From NCBI GenBank assembly GCA_031472005.1, contig PZJY01000002.1, forward strand, positions 1,612,001 through 1,676,000: a stretch of DNA of 64,000 bases. The letters run 5' to 3'. The position numbers and the translations under genes are program-made. The notes under the pieces were generated by a model, which was given only the letters and a program-made list of their open reading frames with translations, did not search any database and had not been told where the DNA came from. Shown piece by piece: positions 45,494 to 58,175 of this stretch (position 1 is the stretch's first letter; the number at the start of each line of letters is the position of its first letter). Origin of the DNA: Tetracladium setigerum (lineage: Eukaryota; Ascomycota; Leotiomycetes; Helotiales).

Positions 45494-47245
45494 ATGGATT
45501 CAATAATTTCGGCGCGCGATGTACCCCACACACCTGCCAGAGTACCTAGGGCGGGAATGGTGGTGAACGCACTGCTTTCTATGTGTACCATTTCTGTGTT
45601 GGCTGTCTGCTTAAGTATGTCTGAGTTCATTGTCGCTTCCCTTTATTGACACTCGCTAACCAACAATTCCTACAGCTCGTCGAATATCAACAACGAAAGA
45701 TTTCAGAAGGGTTCCACTGACAAGATGGCGTGAGTTATCTACAACTTTATTGAAGCTTGGAGACGCATTCCTAACTTGGATACTCGAAAGTCCTCTTCGC
45801 TATCTACATCGACTGCATAATCTTCATTGTCGTAACAAACGTACTGGCAAATGGTTTCGGGGTCAACTTGAACCGTGAAATATGTTCAAGCACAATTCTG
45901 TTGTGTTTGACATGTTATCTTTCCTCGAAAGTATGTTTTTCCCTTCACTGTTCTTGATTGTGGAATGAACCAGAGCTAACAGATTGATAGGTGGTATGTG
46001 ACGGAAGCAATGCGCAACTTCGATGGGAGAAAGCTAACAAGAACAGCTCATATACTACTTCCTCGTCGAAAAAGTCTATATTATTCGAAGAGTCAACACA
46101 CCTCGCCTCAAGTCGAAACTTTACTGCTTCAACTGCTTTGGGATGCTCCGTACGTCACAATGGCTTGCCTGCAGATCTCCTCCCGCATTCAAATCTAACA
46201 TCTTTCAGTGCCTTACTGTGTGGTGGTCGTCATGAATTATATATAGTATGCAACCAACCTATTCCCCTCCAAATTGGCAATTATTTGCTAACCCTCTAAT
46301 CAGCCGCATCGCCTATCTTCGTGACGATGGAGTATGTATCATTGGTATGCAAAAGATATCTATGCTTCCGCTTATTATCTTCGATGCTATTGTTAACGTA
46401 GGTTTCTTTACTTCTTCATTCTTCAATGAAAACAATCTGACAAGCTACAAAATTAGTTATACCTCACCATGCTCTTCGTAATCCCACTTCGAGGTAAATT
46501 AACTCCCGCGTACCCCTCCACCTCGGAACAAATCTAAATTATCTCTATCAGGTCTATACTCCTACAAAAATTCCCCGAACTCCGCTCTCAGGACTATCGC
46601 AGTTCGCTCCTTCTTCGGTGCCCTCGGCACATTAACATCAAGTGTCGCGTGAGCTCCCTCTCCCCCGCAATTCTATTTTCAAAAGCTCCTCCACTGACAT
46701 CTCTCCCACCAAACAGAAATCTCACAGTCCTCATGGTCCTCAAAGGCGAACCAGCTTGGGTCTGCCTCATGCTTTGTAACGGCGATGTTCTTTTTTCGGT
46801 TCTAGTCCTCCACTGGGTTACTTCGAAAGATTCCTCCACAACAGCTACAGTCCATTCACTCTCACATGAAATGAACAACTCCCGCAACCACAACAACAAC
46901 ACCAATGGTAACAACAGTGCGGCCAACGGCTACGGTCTTGGAAGCCGCATCCAACCCACCGTCACCACACACATCTCAGCGAGCAAGAATGACCCAGACG
47001 GGCTGTCACTGGACGAGGAGGATATCGTGAGCTCGGATGGAAGGAGGGAGAAATGGGAGGAGAAGAGTACAAATGGCGGGTATGTGATGGGGAAGATGAG
47101 AGTGCAAGTCGGGAGGGTCGTTAATATTGAGAGTAGTGAGAATGTGGCTGGGGGAAGTAGCAGCACGGTCGTTGCCACGAAAAAGGTGCACAGTCAGTCT
47201 ACAGAAGACCTGGTAGAGCGGGAAAGAAGGAGTGGGAGGTCATGA
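45494..47245 (+). CDS. Seven-transmembrane membrane protein, ten exons, 404 aa, family not recognised
   Basis: Exons: 45494-45614, 45676-45729, 45791-45930, 45991-45993, 46047-46149, 46209-46245, 46304-46397, 46457-46493, 46552-46648, 46717-47245; all phases agree. Seven hydrophobic segments can be counted: VVNALLSMCTISVLAVCL, LLFAIYIDCIIFIVVTNVLA, STILLCLTCYL with LIYYFLVEKVYII, PYCVVVVMNYIY, MLPLIIFDAIVNLYLTMLFV, ALGTLTSSVANLTVLMVL and CLMLCNGDVLFSVLVLHWV. A hydrophilic Ser/Asn/Gly-rich C-terminal tail of about 115 residues follows. Short loops, seven helices and a Ser-rich tail are receptor-like, but no known GPCR signature is visible, so a function is not assigned. The fourth exon is a 3-nt micro-exon (see separate entry); skipping it would keep the frame and remove one Val. 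Confidence 0.8.
45991..45993 (+). other. Candidate 3-nt micro-exon (GTG)
   Basis: Between 45930 and 46047 lie two back-to-back introns that each look complete: 45931-45990 begins GTATGT, has GAGCTAAC near its end and finishes GATAG; 45994-46046 begins GTATGT, has AAGCTAAC and finishes AACAG. Only GTG remains between them, adding one Val at an SSK-V-LIY junction. The alternative is one 116-nt intron. Confidence 0.55.
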
Positions 47246-48458
47246 TCCCACATACAGTATCACTGTCCACCAGTCCGTGCTATCGAAGAAAGGCAAAGGA
47301 GAAAGTGAGGGCACGTCAAGCATACACGAAAGGCGCTTGTAGATGGCACACAACAGTGTTTACATATTGTGTTGTTTTCTAAAATGAGGGAGGAGATGGA
47401 TGGTGTTTGATGATTGTTGTACGTGTATTATTCATTCTGGGCTTGGTGTTTGGGGGCTTGGATGAAAGGCATGGGTGATACCATCTTTGGGAAATATTGG
47501 GGGATTCGGGAAGGGAGGCAGTCTGCTTTTTCATATACATTCGCTTGTGGTAATCAGCCATATAGATATTTTTTAATACATAAAGAATTAAAATTTCCAA
47601 AGAGAGTGATATAAACGTCTTCTTCAGATCCTACTTCAAATTTCTTTTTTGGAACAGTTATGAAAGTTCAATCTCGATTATTCGTCTTACCAAATATCAA
47701 AACCACATGAGATGAACGACTTCCACTCGTAGAAATCATACGGCGAGATGAGCTTGTCTGACTTGAAATAGTCACTCGAAAGGGCAGAGCGGGCGGGATA
47801 TAAATTGGAACTATGGTTCTATGGTTCGGTAGCGACACGGTTGAGAATATGTGATCCCAAATTTCCACAATCAACACCTCAATTTCACATCAACATCCTC
47901 CCACAGGGCCGTAAGAACATAATTTTCATTCAAATGATACCTGGCTATTCTTTGTTATTTATCCACACAAACTTTGGTAAATGGCATCTCGAGCAGTCTC
48001 CAGGAGATATATCGAGCTGCCTCTAGAAGGACGATTTCCATCTCCAAGATGGGAGGTGGTCAGGGCAACCTTTGGCCCGAGACATCGGAGAATTCTATCG
48101 TTCGGCGAGGGAGGACCCAAATCTGGTGGCAAAAGTGGCGATGAGACAACACGGGTAGGGTCTTCCAATCTCAATTTCGGTGGAAGTGTAAATTTGCGGA
48201 CATTCTCCTGAAGGTGTTGATACCCGCTCAAAAGGTTGTGACATCAATTCATCGATTAGTGATTATATGAAATCCCTTTCACACAGAAGCCGCCGCAAAG
48301 TCTAAAGGTAGTGACTAGCTTTCGCTATGACGAGAAATCTCTGGGTATTGACCGTGCGATGGGTGTTATGTGGTGTCCGTCCAAGGACCTGTTGAGGCCG
48401 ACTGTTTCAAGGCCGTCAACCAAGATCGAGGTTAGGATGACGAAGGTCTTGTTTTCTA
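47246..48458. other. Convergent intergenic region
   Basis: About 1.2 kb between convergent genes. A 76-codon frame at 47981-48211 is listed separately; nothing else is supported. Confidence 0.45.
47981..48211 (+). CDS. Possible small basic protein, 76 aa
   Basis: ATG at 47981, opening MASRAVSRRYIELPLEGRFP with several Arg and few acidic residues in the first 35 positions, then a Gly/Ser-rich tail. The start could suit a mitochondrial presequence, but there is no domain, no splice evidence and no neighbour support. Confidence 0.22.
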   Translation: MASRAVSRRYIELPLEGRFPSPRWEVVRATFGPRHRRILSFGEGGPKSGGKSGDETTRVGSSNLNFGGSVNLRTFS

Positions 48459-51400
48459 TCAAAGATAATCCTTGTAGCCTGCTCTGCTATCTTTTGTATC
48501 TTGGCTGATTGCCACACCTGCTAATTCTGCTGTTGGCAATGTGTCATCACCTTGGAGCTCTGCTCGAGTAGTAGATGTGGAAAATTCGTGAACAAATCCA
48601 GGGGTTGCTGGAGTACTGCCAGCATGCTATGAAGAGACTATTAGTAAAGAGTAATACGAGGCAACCATCTTTCCAGTCGCTTACCTGATAAGTTACGGGT
48701 ATCCTCTTTACAAGGCCAACACCCTTCGAGGAATCAACCCAAGCTAGAACTATTACTTCTTCATCGGCGAGAGGCATGAACGACATCGTGAACGCGTCGG
48801 ACTTGGTAGTAAACTCCTTTGAAGTTGCTATTCGACGAAAGTCCGTTGGATTCGATAGGCTAGATATGTGGTACAAATGACCTTTCTGATTTACCAGCGC
48901 CATGCCTTTCCCGGTGGGCGAGAAGGCAGCACATTGAATGTAAGTGCCAAGCTTCCCAGGGCGTCCAGACGTGTTGGTACGAAGCTCGCTTCGATAGCCA
49001 TTTTGAGGTTGGATGAGCAATGGTATACCAGATTGTGTCCAAGTCGTCAAACAAACCAAATCCTCTTGTACCCCTTGTGCAGTCCGATATATCGCAGAGG
49101 TTATTCCACCATCTTCACATTCGTGCAGAGGAACGGGGTAACGACAATTTGAAAATTCCTGGAAGTTCGTGAAAGGAAACCGCCAGGAGAACAGTTGAAT
49201 CATGCCAGTTTTGGGGTTTCTTGTACTTGCGAGGAGAACTAATCCGTCATGAGAGAAAGATAAGCTGTCAACTCCCGGACATTCTCTACAGTCCTTGGGT
49301 GGTTTGACATGGAGACGATCTTCCCTTGGTGGGTTCGAATTCATTGTTCGGAAGAATCGAACAATTGAGTTCTCAAATCCTACTACAACGTAATTTTCTT
49401 GTGGGCATATCGCAATGCTTTTACACCACACTGATGATGGCATTCGATGCTCAACAATGTAGCCCGATTGATCGTTTAGGTTCATAATTCGAAGCTACAT
49501 TGTGTTAGTGAGGAGAGGAATGCTGTTGAAAGGATACCATACAATCAGCTTCTGATCCCGAGTTCCAACAATATAAGCTAAATGGACATTTGTAACTGCA
49601 GCGAGCACACAATTACCATCAGTCGAAATTTCGCGTCGCATGCTCAAGGGAGCCGTTCCCACATCCCATAAATGGATTGTTGACTGGGTCCAGAAAAGTG
49701 CATGGGTTGAATTTTGGGAGAGGTAAACACTGACATTCCTGGCACCTCTTCCTCTGACCGAAATCTTTTGTGAGCTATTTAAATTTCTGAGGGGTATCTC
49801 ATCCACACGCTGTGATTCCATGCCTGCGGATGAGGACGAGCTCGCGTCTATTGAAGGGGAGAACGACTCCTTTCTTGAGCCCCCACTCAGCATGTTCCAA
49901 AAAGTTGATTTGCCCCTTTCTGGCTGTGAGGCTATTGGAATTGACTTCTTCTTCAATGGAGAAACTGACCCAGACGTGGCGGAAGAGTTGGCAGTCTCAT
50001 GGCGTACTGGAGGTGTTGGTCGTTGCATTGTCAAGGGAGGAGAAGAGAATAGTGGCAATGGAGCTTCGACAGTACCCTCCAGTGAAGATAGGTTGTTGGA
50101 ATGAGAGTAGTCCGTCAGGGGAGAGTCGAGTCTTTGGCGAAATCCAGGAGAGCCTGGCATAGGGGAGGACTGCGGAGTGCTTGTTGATTCATTGCAATGT
50201 AACGGGTGAAATTGAGTTGGTGACAGGATTTCAGTTCCTGGAGACAACGGGCTATCAGAACTCGGCGAGCTCATTAGGTTCCCATACGACGGACGAAACG
50301 ATGAACCACTCGCGTCAAGCTTTGGAGGTCCCAGGTGAAATTGTGTGGGTAAGTGCCGTTCAACATTGATTGTGTCTGCGTTGGCCTCGAGTGGTTTAAG
50401 GAGTTCCCAGGCATGGCGAGCGAGTGGAATTTCTCGCAACATAGTGATACTTTCTCCACAGTGAAGGCATTTTGCGTTATCAGGAAGAGAAAACTCGCCG
50501 GATTCACCAAGGTTTAGCTGTAGGAAAAGAAGATGTAAAAGTTAGTAAATTTGTGGAAGCTGGTTGTGCTCCCAACCTCGCGCCTGGACTATAGGCGACT
50601 GTACTGTACGGGGGTGCATTCCAGTCCGGACGTCACTCACTGGAACTTTAATATTCTCCAACGACCTCAATTGCGACTCCCCCACTACATGGCACACATT
50701 GCAATTAAGTGCAAACAATCTCGGCCGAGCAGATCGGGATTGACTGGTTGGGTCATCAAGTAATCCAATGCTCCTCATGGTTTCCGAAACACCATGGACC
50801 AGCTCTATGTCGCTCACTCGATTAACGACCTGGCGATCGCTCAACATTGCGTACAATGCATCTAAAGCATCCATCTCGCTCTCATCCGCTCGAGACTCAG
50901 CTGAGTCGCGTCTACTCAAATGGAGGGTATCTGGCAGAATGATCCCGAAGGTCTCGCTCAACGTCGACATTGCCTCCAACTTGGACAGATGGGAGGGTAA
51001 TCGCAAGCCCTCAACCGCATTGAAAACAGCATTTCGAGACCTGGCAGATGTGGACTGGAGATGAAAATTCCGGTTCTCCCTATTTACGGTGTACTGAATC
51101 GATGCTGCAACTACGAACTGCGAAACATCTCGAAGTGCCAAAAACTGTGCCAGCCAATCTTTCGAATACCCATCTAGAGGAACGATTGTTGATATACTGT
51201 GGGAGGAAATACATTCTGGAAGAGGATACTATATCAAGAGATGCCGTCAGTGGCTGCAGAGAGGAGAGATATGACTTTTGCAGGAAGGCCTACCAGTTCT
51301 GATACCAAATTTGGTAACTCATACCTCAACCGTGCTGGGAGCGCGAGAGCATTTGGTTCCGTGCGCAACGCGTCTGTTGTTTCCTTGCACACCATCAAAA

Positions 51401-51923
51401 GAAACGATTTTGGTCCTGGATAGCTATCGTAAACCCGCTCCAAGGACCGATGGAGTCTGGCAAAGCGCTCCCGTCGATCCTTGGAACGATGGTTGGTTGG
51501 GGCTTTAGGATGAACTGTCAGAACTCGCAGAGCGGAGAGAAGCATTTCCGGTAAATACTTGTCTCTGAGATGGGTCGCATCCCACAAGCTTTCTCGTCCT
51601 TCTAGTAAAATCTGGAGAACAAATTCCACCGATCGAAAGGTCACCTCCCAGCTAACCAAGTGTCCCAGATACCATCCAGCTTGTTGATGCTCTGAAGGTA
51701 ACGACAATCGTTGGATATAGAAAATTGCATTGAGCTGGGCGAGCAGTATCACTACCAGGTGCTGGTATATATCCTTGTCTCCGTCGGCATAAATCTTTTC
51801 AAGTGAAAAACGGCCGAGGAGCTCCAATATGATGTTGTCGACATCGCTTCGGAGCGAAAGCACCCTCCAAACATTCGCCAGCCGAATAAATAGCGATGAT
51901 GAGGCTAAGCCAGAGGTCGCCAT
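48459..51923 (-). CDS. Fungal beta-propeller protein with split CxxC zinc site, 1056 aa, function unknown
   Basis: Exons 51923-51294, 51228-50641, 50517-49543, 49494-48685 and 48626-48459 join without frame defects to 1057 codons. The N-terminal 400 residues are helical and hydrophobic in periodic fashion (VDNIILELLGRFSLEKIY, HLVVILLAQLNAIFYI), suggesting an alpha-solenoid. A CNVC pair at about 386-389 and a CLHC pair at about 423-426 form a probable zinc ribbon. A long Ser/Pro-rich segment (about 460-670) is followed by WD-like blades such as LFWTQSTIHLWDVGTAPLSM and AAVTNVHLAYIVGTRDQKLI. The C-terminus is short and hydrophilic. The domain order recalls scaffold or trafficking proteins, but I do not recognise the family and assign no function. 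Intron 1 uses a GTAGGC donor, chosen because it alone gives the right phase. Confidence 0.85.
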
Positions 51924-53020
51924 CGCAATATGCCCTCCCCTTTACATCAAATTCCACCTTTATGTTGTCGTTGTTCTCCTCGTGGCACGTGGGAAGGCTC
52001 TAAGTACGCGGTACCGGACTCGACGAAGAGGGTACCTATCCCAGATGAGTGATTCTTTGGTTGCAAATGGTATTTGAAAGAGAAGCAAAATTTTACTTGG
52101 CCTATCGAATCTTATTTGCTTTGTTTGCTCCAAGCACATGGAACCTCAATTCTTCATCTTCTCTTCCGAGCTTTGATTCAATGTTGGATCTGAAGGGAGG
52201 AACAATCGTCACAGCCCTAAACCAAGGACATGCACTATCCCGAGGCCGTTGCTAAGCCCAATCACTGCTTGCTAATGAGCTGTAATACAGGATACATCTC
52301 GGTGGTGTCAGGTAACCAGGTAACCTCAGTCCTCGTGAGGCGGCGAATCAACATGAAGGGACTTTTCGGGGGACGGGGTATTTCCTTGAAGTCGCTGACG
52401 GCAAGGCAACTCATGCATTCAAGTTGTAATACCTAGTCGATTGCTTGCAAGTTGCAAGCCATTCAACGTAATAGACGTTATTGCCTTTTTAGGCTCTCGT
52501 TGAGGGCTGGAATGTGCTATGTCTGATCAGTAGTTCTGGTCTTCCGATGCTTGTACTGTACATTACCTGCCACTGAGGATCCAGGTTTGTTCAACAAAAG
52601 AAATACTACATCCTGCTCCGTATCTCTGTAGCATTGGGAGAATCCCTATTCGTACGCAAATTCTCAAATTTAGAAGTAGTTTCATTTGCAATCTTTTCTA
52701 AAATCCACGGAAGCTACTCAAGAGGAATGCCAAGGGAAAGCAACTACTGTTCTATGTGTGCAACCATGCCCAAACCACACCTTCCCGTTTTTATTAGTGC
52801 CGTGTTCCTTGCAAGATGTATTCCCATGTGTGCAACCGCTCAGGGGGTGTACGATCCTGCAAGTCACTCAGGAGTAGGAAGAGGTAGCGCATTGTGTAAA
52901 TTGCAGCAGATCGGCCACAATCTTATACTGTTGCCTGCCCACTCCTGAACGCGAATAAAACTGGTCCAAGGGTATCTTTTGTTGCAACAATTCGTCTACA
53001 GTCGACAAGTGTCTGTTGCA
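51924..53020. promoter_or_regulatory. Divergent intergenic region, propeller protein / permease
   Basis: 1.1 kb between divergent start codons. No gene is supported. Specific regulatory sites cannot be named. Confidence 0.4.
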
Positions 53021-55513
53021 ATGGACCACGAAAAGAAAGAAGCGGTTTCTCCCCAAGTATTTGAGTATGGAGAGCAACATTGCTCTCTGGTTCTGTCGGA
53101 TCTCTCCCCCGACAATTCGGAAACTCTCTACGGACCAACGCCCTCTATCAACGAGGCCGACAATGTCGAAGATCGCAGAGAAAGGAGGGAGAAAGTTTAT
53201 GGTCAGTGTCTCAATACGCCTTGGTTGTGCGACGACTGCTTACCCATCTCTAGGAGAGTATTGAATGAGCGACACATTAATGTAGGTGTCCAACAGACTT
53301 CCTCTCCGGCGTAACAAAGGCTGACATTGGCGCATAGATGATTGTGTTCTCCGGGTAAATTATTACAAATTTTCTGGCTGGCCAAGGTCGACTTTTGGAC
53401 TGATTTGCAACATAGCACAATTGGGAACGGACTCTTTCTAGGCAGTGGAAGATCGCTGGCGCGAGCAGGTCCAGGCGGTGCCGTCATGTGCTACATTCTG
53501 ATGGGCACTGTTATCTCTTCTGTGATATCTTGCTTGGGCGAGATGACGGCCTTGATGCCTGTGAATGCGCCAGTGATGGAGTTTCCCCGCCGGTTCTTGG
53601 ATCGTGGTGTTGGCTTTGCTGTTGGATGGATGTATTGGTGCGACCTCATTCTATCCAAAGCTTGGATACAAAGACTTATGATTGCTCACAGGTTCGCATA
53701 CGCTGTGATTGCCGCAGAAGAGATCACAGCCGTCTCAAATACTCTCGACTTTCGATACGATGATGGAATCTCATTTCTCAATTGGCCAATTGGGCAAAAT
53801 ATTGATCCTGCGGTCTGGATCACGCTATTTCTTGGTTTGGTTATCGCGATCAACATGTTTCCGGTGAAGGTGGGTCTATAAAAGTTTCTATTTAACCAAC
53901 TCACGAAGCCTCTAACACCATATTCTAGTATTTTGGCGAGCTTGAATACGTGTTTGGGTGTTTCAAGATTTGCTTCATAACTATGCTCATTCTAATGATG
54001 TTAATCATTAACGTTCAGACGCCACCCAGCACGAATCCATACTACCAAAAGCCTCTAGGAACAAAATGTAAGTTGTATTTCGAGTCGCAATGAATCGCAT
54101 GAAGCTTACTGGCATTTTTAGACTGGGACTCACCCTACACCTTCATTAACAAAGCTTACAAGGTCAAGGGACCAGGTGGTACAGTCCAGCGAGAAGTTAT
54201 GGGCCCAGCTGGAAGCTTCTTGGGCATATGGCAAGTTCCCAACCCGAGGATAGCTTTCTACTCCTTTAGTTGATACTAATTTATACCAGGACGGGTGTCG
54301 TCGGTGCTATCTTTTCCTATGTCGGCATGGACATTGTAGCAGCTACCGCCGCAGAGAGTAAGTCTCTCTCAGACGCCGAAAGCATGAAGATGGCTTCCCG
54401 CAAAATCTCAATTCGAATCATCTCCTTGTATACGATGTGCATGATAGTATCATCCTTCGTCGTCCCCATGGACCACAAATTCATCAACGGCGGAGGACAA
54501 TCAGTCGGATCGCACTCTCTATTCATTATCGCAGCCGTCCAGGCCGGAATGCCAGCAGCAGCGCACTTCTTCAATGCCGTGTTCGTCTTTTCATCATTCA
54601 CATGTGCGATCAACTCTATGTATGTTTCATCAAGGGTGTTACATGCGCTTGCTTTGCGAGATCAGACAGGTCCGGAGTTCATTACGAGGAGACTTCGACA
54701 GTGCCATAACGGAGTACCGATCAGAGCTGTTTCCGTCACGGCGGCTGTAATGCTTCTTGCTTATATGGGAAGAACTGGAGATCCGGGCGAGGTTGACATC
54801 CCTCCCTGGAATTCTCGCGCTTTACACTAACACTTGGAATTAGCGTCTAGGAGAGCTTGCCTCAAACTGCACCGTCTCCTTTCTGATAGTCTACTTAACA
54901 ATCTGTGCAACCTATCTTTTTTTTTTCCGCACGTCAGTATTCCATGTCCCGCCTAACAAAACCAAAATAACTGACAGTCACTCGCATCTAGCCTCCGAGA
55001 TTTTAAACTCTATGGCAACGCGTCCTCCGCCCAATCCGCCTCGTATGATCGCAACCACCCACGCTATCCCTATAAATCTCATGGTCAATGGTTAAAAGCA
55101 TGTTACGGGCTCATCACTTGTACCCTTTTGGTTATCTTCAACGGAGTTAACATCTTCATGTCGGAACCGTTTGATGTGAGGAGATTTGTTGCTTCTTATA
55201 TAAGTGTAAGCTCTCCTGCCACACTGGAAAACAGGCAGAAACCTGGATTTTCCGCTATATATTTCTCTCCTCTTTTGGCTAATATGTTGTGGTGATTCAG
55301 GTGCCGGTGTTCTTTTTGTTGATATTAGGATATAAGATTCGGAAACATGGATTCAACGTGAAGAAATGGGGGCCGGAGAGATCGGAAGATTTGAGGAATG
55401 CAGTGCAAGCTTCAAGTGAAAAGCGGAAGGGAAGACTGGAGTTACCAGACGAGGGATTTTCGGGCAATAATTTGCTGTCGTTTTTCAAGTGGATTTGGGT
55501 TTGGATGAAGTGA
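53021..55513 (+). CDS. Amino-acid permease (YAT/APC family), 11 exons, 637 aa
   Basis: Plasma-membrane amino acid/H+ symporter. Exons: 53021-53205, 53254-53281, 53338-53354, 53416-53637, 53692-53869, 53929-54067, 54122-54230, 54290-54791, 54844-54936, 54978-55205, 55301-55513. After an acidic N-terminal tail the APC core is clear: MIVFSGTIGNGLFLGSGRSL in TM1, GGAVMCYILMGTVISSVISC with LGEMTALMP in TM2, and FAVGWMYWFAYAVIAAEEIT. Later come FSYVGMDIVAATAAESKSL, where the ETF/AAE region is typical, and SYDRNHPRYPYKSHGQWLKA. Exons 2 and 3 are only 28 and 17 nt. Intron 7 uses a GC donor (GCAAGT), needed to read GIWTGVVGAIFSY. Donors of introns 1 and 9 are weak and set by phase. Substrate range is not readable. 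Confidence 0.87.
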
Positions 55514-58175
55514 GATTGTGGGGTTTGGGGCTCGGTGTACGCGTTTGGAGGATAGAGGAAAATGGGAAGTGGACGGTGGGGATTTGGGAGGTTTTATGGA
55601 AGTTCACTTCCTAGTACAGTAAGAAAGAAGGGTAATTAATACACTCTATAGATAAAATTTTCCCAAACTATGCGTTCCTTTGAGCGTCATCAGTCGTAAG
55701 TCCCCTCTTCTAGTAATTGATCAAAATCCACCCTCTTTGAGCACTTCCACCCCTGCACCCCCGCAAAATGCACAGTCATTCTTGGAGCCAGAATAAGCTA
55801 GTTGAATGGATTATTCTGTGCTTCAAATGTAATACCGAGAGTAAGAGGACAGACAGGGCTGTACATAGTCCAAATCTTCACTTGCATCGTACTCTCGGGC
55901 GATGACCCACAGCCTTGTCGGCTTGCATTTGACGCTCGCAGAGTTCAGGCGGATCGGGGCTTCGTTATGCATTCTTTTTGAATGGCTTGATAGGGGGAGA
56001 CAACTGCCGGAGCCTATAGTTGCTGCTCTAGGATCGAGGGGAATCAGCCGCATGTCCAGCTGAGGAGGTTGTCATGATGCATGCATGCTGAAGGGTGAGT
56101 ACGCCCTTATTAATCTATACTATCCACCTTGACAGTAATCTCAGAATTGTGATGAATACTGAGACTTGCAAATCTTTCTCGATGATGGTACTGAAATAAA
56201 TTTATTCTTTTCAAAGTTTTATCTATTACTTAGTACGAATTATAGTATCAAATTTGTCGCGGTAAGGCGAGCTTGACAGATCCTCAAAGTATACTTTGTA
56301 CCTTGGAAAGGACTCTAAAATTCCCCAAGTTGGAAAGCAGTTGGGCTATCGGAAAACCGAGATCATTGTTGACGTGTTGGACAAGTATGTAGGTAATCTT
56401 CTGTCTGACATTCGGGCCTACGCCAGGTTCATGCAAGGAAAACAGATCAATACACAAGATCCGGATCCAATCCGAGGAATTTCTCAAATTTCGTCCTAGA
56501 AAGTAAAAAAAGTGTTTAACCTTAGATAGGTAGTTCTTATTGGAACTCACCGTTTGTGCTGGATATGACCTAAATCATAACTGACAATGGCACACGTCCA
56601 CGAGGGGAAAGCTTGGTGTATTTTGTTCCACCGAGAAATCCTCCGACCGCATCACACACCCATACGTAATTCCTTCAACCTTCTGTTGCCATATCTCCTC
56701 CAATTGGGTTCTCTGTCATTGATGCCGTGCCTTGACTAGTTGTCATGTCCTTGACGTAGAAGGGCAGACGAACTCAAGATTGGTTGAACCTTCTTCGCTG
56801 TCCGTCTTTCGATCGGCCGCTGAGCTATATTCTTGTGCTTATTTCTCGAAAGAAATCCAGGAAACCATTGCGCCTCAATAACTGGTCACCTTTCGGTAGC
56901 GTGAAATCGAGGCAGTCAAGTCCGTTGCACAGCAGCAACGAATACTGTGTTCTCCGAAATGCAACAGTTCTAGAATATTGGACCTGGTAGCGCCTCCTCC
57001 GAATTCAAGCATTCAAAAAACAAATTCGTTGTAGAGGCCCAACAATTACGTTTCCATCATTTCCAAATTAGACCCTAGAGTTCTGGGATCTTCCAAAGGA
57101 AGAGGTTGGAGGCGTCATTTGACAGATCACAACAGCACCAACCCTCTGGAAGCCTCGGTGTCATGACAGCCGTTCGGACTGATTCCATTTTCAACAGGGA
57201 CCGACAGAGCCGGTAAATTGCCTCCTGAACCCAGGGACAAGATCCAAGCTTTAAGCATCTGAAAGTCGGCAGGAGGAGACAGGTTTGGCGCTTAGAATGA
57301 TATCTGAACACAATTAACCGTTTGTTCAACATCAATGTTAGAAGGAAAGTGATAACTTCGCTACAAATTCCTTGTTTGGGGATAGTTGCTCAAGTGTCTG
57401 GGATAGCTACATCAGACTTTGTTGCACATTGATGAATGCAAGCTCCCTAGAAATCTGCGTTGCGTGGTGACTTTGGGTACTCGGTGTGGTATCTTGACTT
57501 TCGAAGCCTGTATACATAGTGTTGCTGGTGCTGTGAAGCATTAGGCTGATGTTGGTTGTTTGCAGAAGAGAATAAAGAAATGTCAATGCAGGTACTGGCA
57601 CTTCTTTGCCAGGCATGCCGACGCCCAGGTAATTGCACACGATAGTTTTAAGCCGATTTTGTGCGCCATCCAATATTTCAGAGATCTTCTTCGCGAGTTC
57701 ATGAGGATCTTTTTCTTTGAGTTTGCACCCCAGGTGAGGAGTTCTTGGCATTGCTTTCTCTGAATGTTTGTTTGAAGCGAAGCCAGGCGAGATTGAAAGT
57801 TGATTGTGGACAGTGAGGGCTGGTAGTCTCTCCACAAGATCTTGAGAATAGGGCAACTTTCGAAATGATTGCCTCTATGAGCAATCAAATGGTCGTTCGT
57901 TCGTTCCTTCTTTCCAAGACGGCCGATTGAAAAGTTCGTGGACTCGTCACGAACTAGTCGCAATCTGCTCTCCAAATTGACAGTATAGCTCCTTCTATAC
58001 TCAAAACGCTGAGCTTCGTAGCGGACCTCTAGGCCTTCAAACTTTAGTCTTCCTCTTCCTCAAAAATCACCATCCTCCAATCGATAGCCCACGTGTACTT
58101 CAAACATCCATTGCACCCACTCACCTAAAATTCTACCTCTAATATTACCTACCTACCTACACTACCTACTCAATC
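55514..58175. other. Gene-poor region with decayed or orphan frames
   Basis: 2.7 kb. It contains two weak frames (near 56290-56550 on both strands and 57407-57856 minus) and a CCTA microsatellite (about 58144-58166) in the leader of the next gene. No repeat borders or mobile-element motifs are visible. Confidence 0.45.
57407..57856 (-). CDS. Possible orphan ORF or gene remnant, up to 149 aa
   Basis: The frame has balanced, protein-like composition (PHELAKKISEILDGAQNRLK, then VPALTFLYSLLQTTNISLML) but no signal, domain or clear start: the listed first residue comes from a non-standard start codon. Another frame overlaps it on the same strand. It could be the C-terminal exon of a degraded gene. 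Confidence 0.22.
   Translation of the reverse strand: MPYSQDLVERLPALTVHNQLSISPGFASNKHSEKAMPRTPHLGCKLKEKDPHELAKKISEILDGAQNRLKTIVCNYLGVGMPGKEVPVPALTFLYSLLQTTNISLMLHSTSNTMYTGFESQDTTPSTQSHHATQISRELAFINVQQSLM

Noticed and set aside
54900..54980. Frameshift in the permease at the ten-T run
   Set aside because: A GTATTC donor at 54937 keeps phase 0 and joins cleanly to SLASSLRDFKLYGN, so no missing base is needed.
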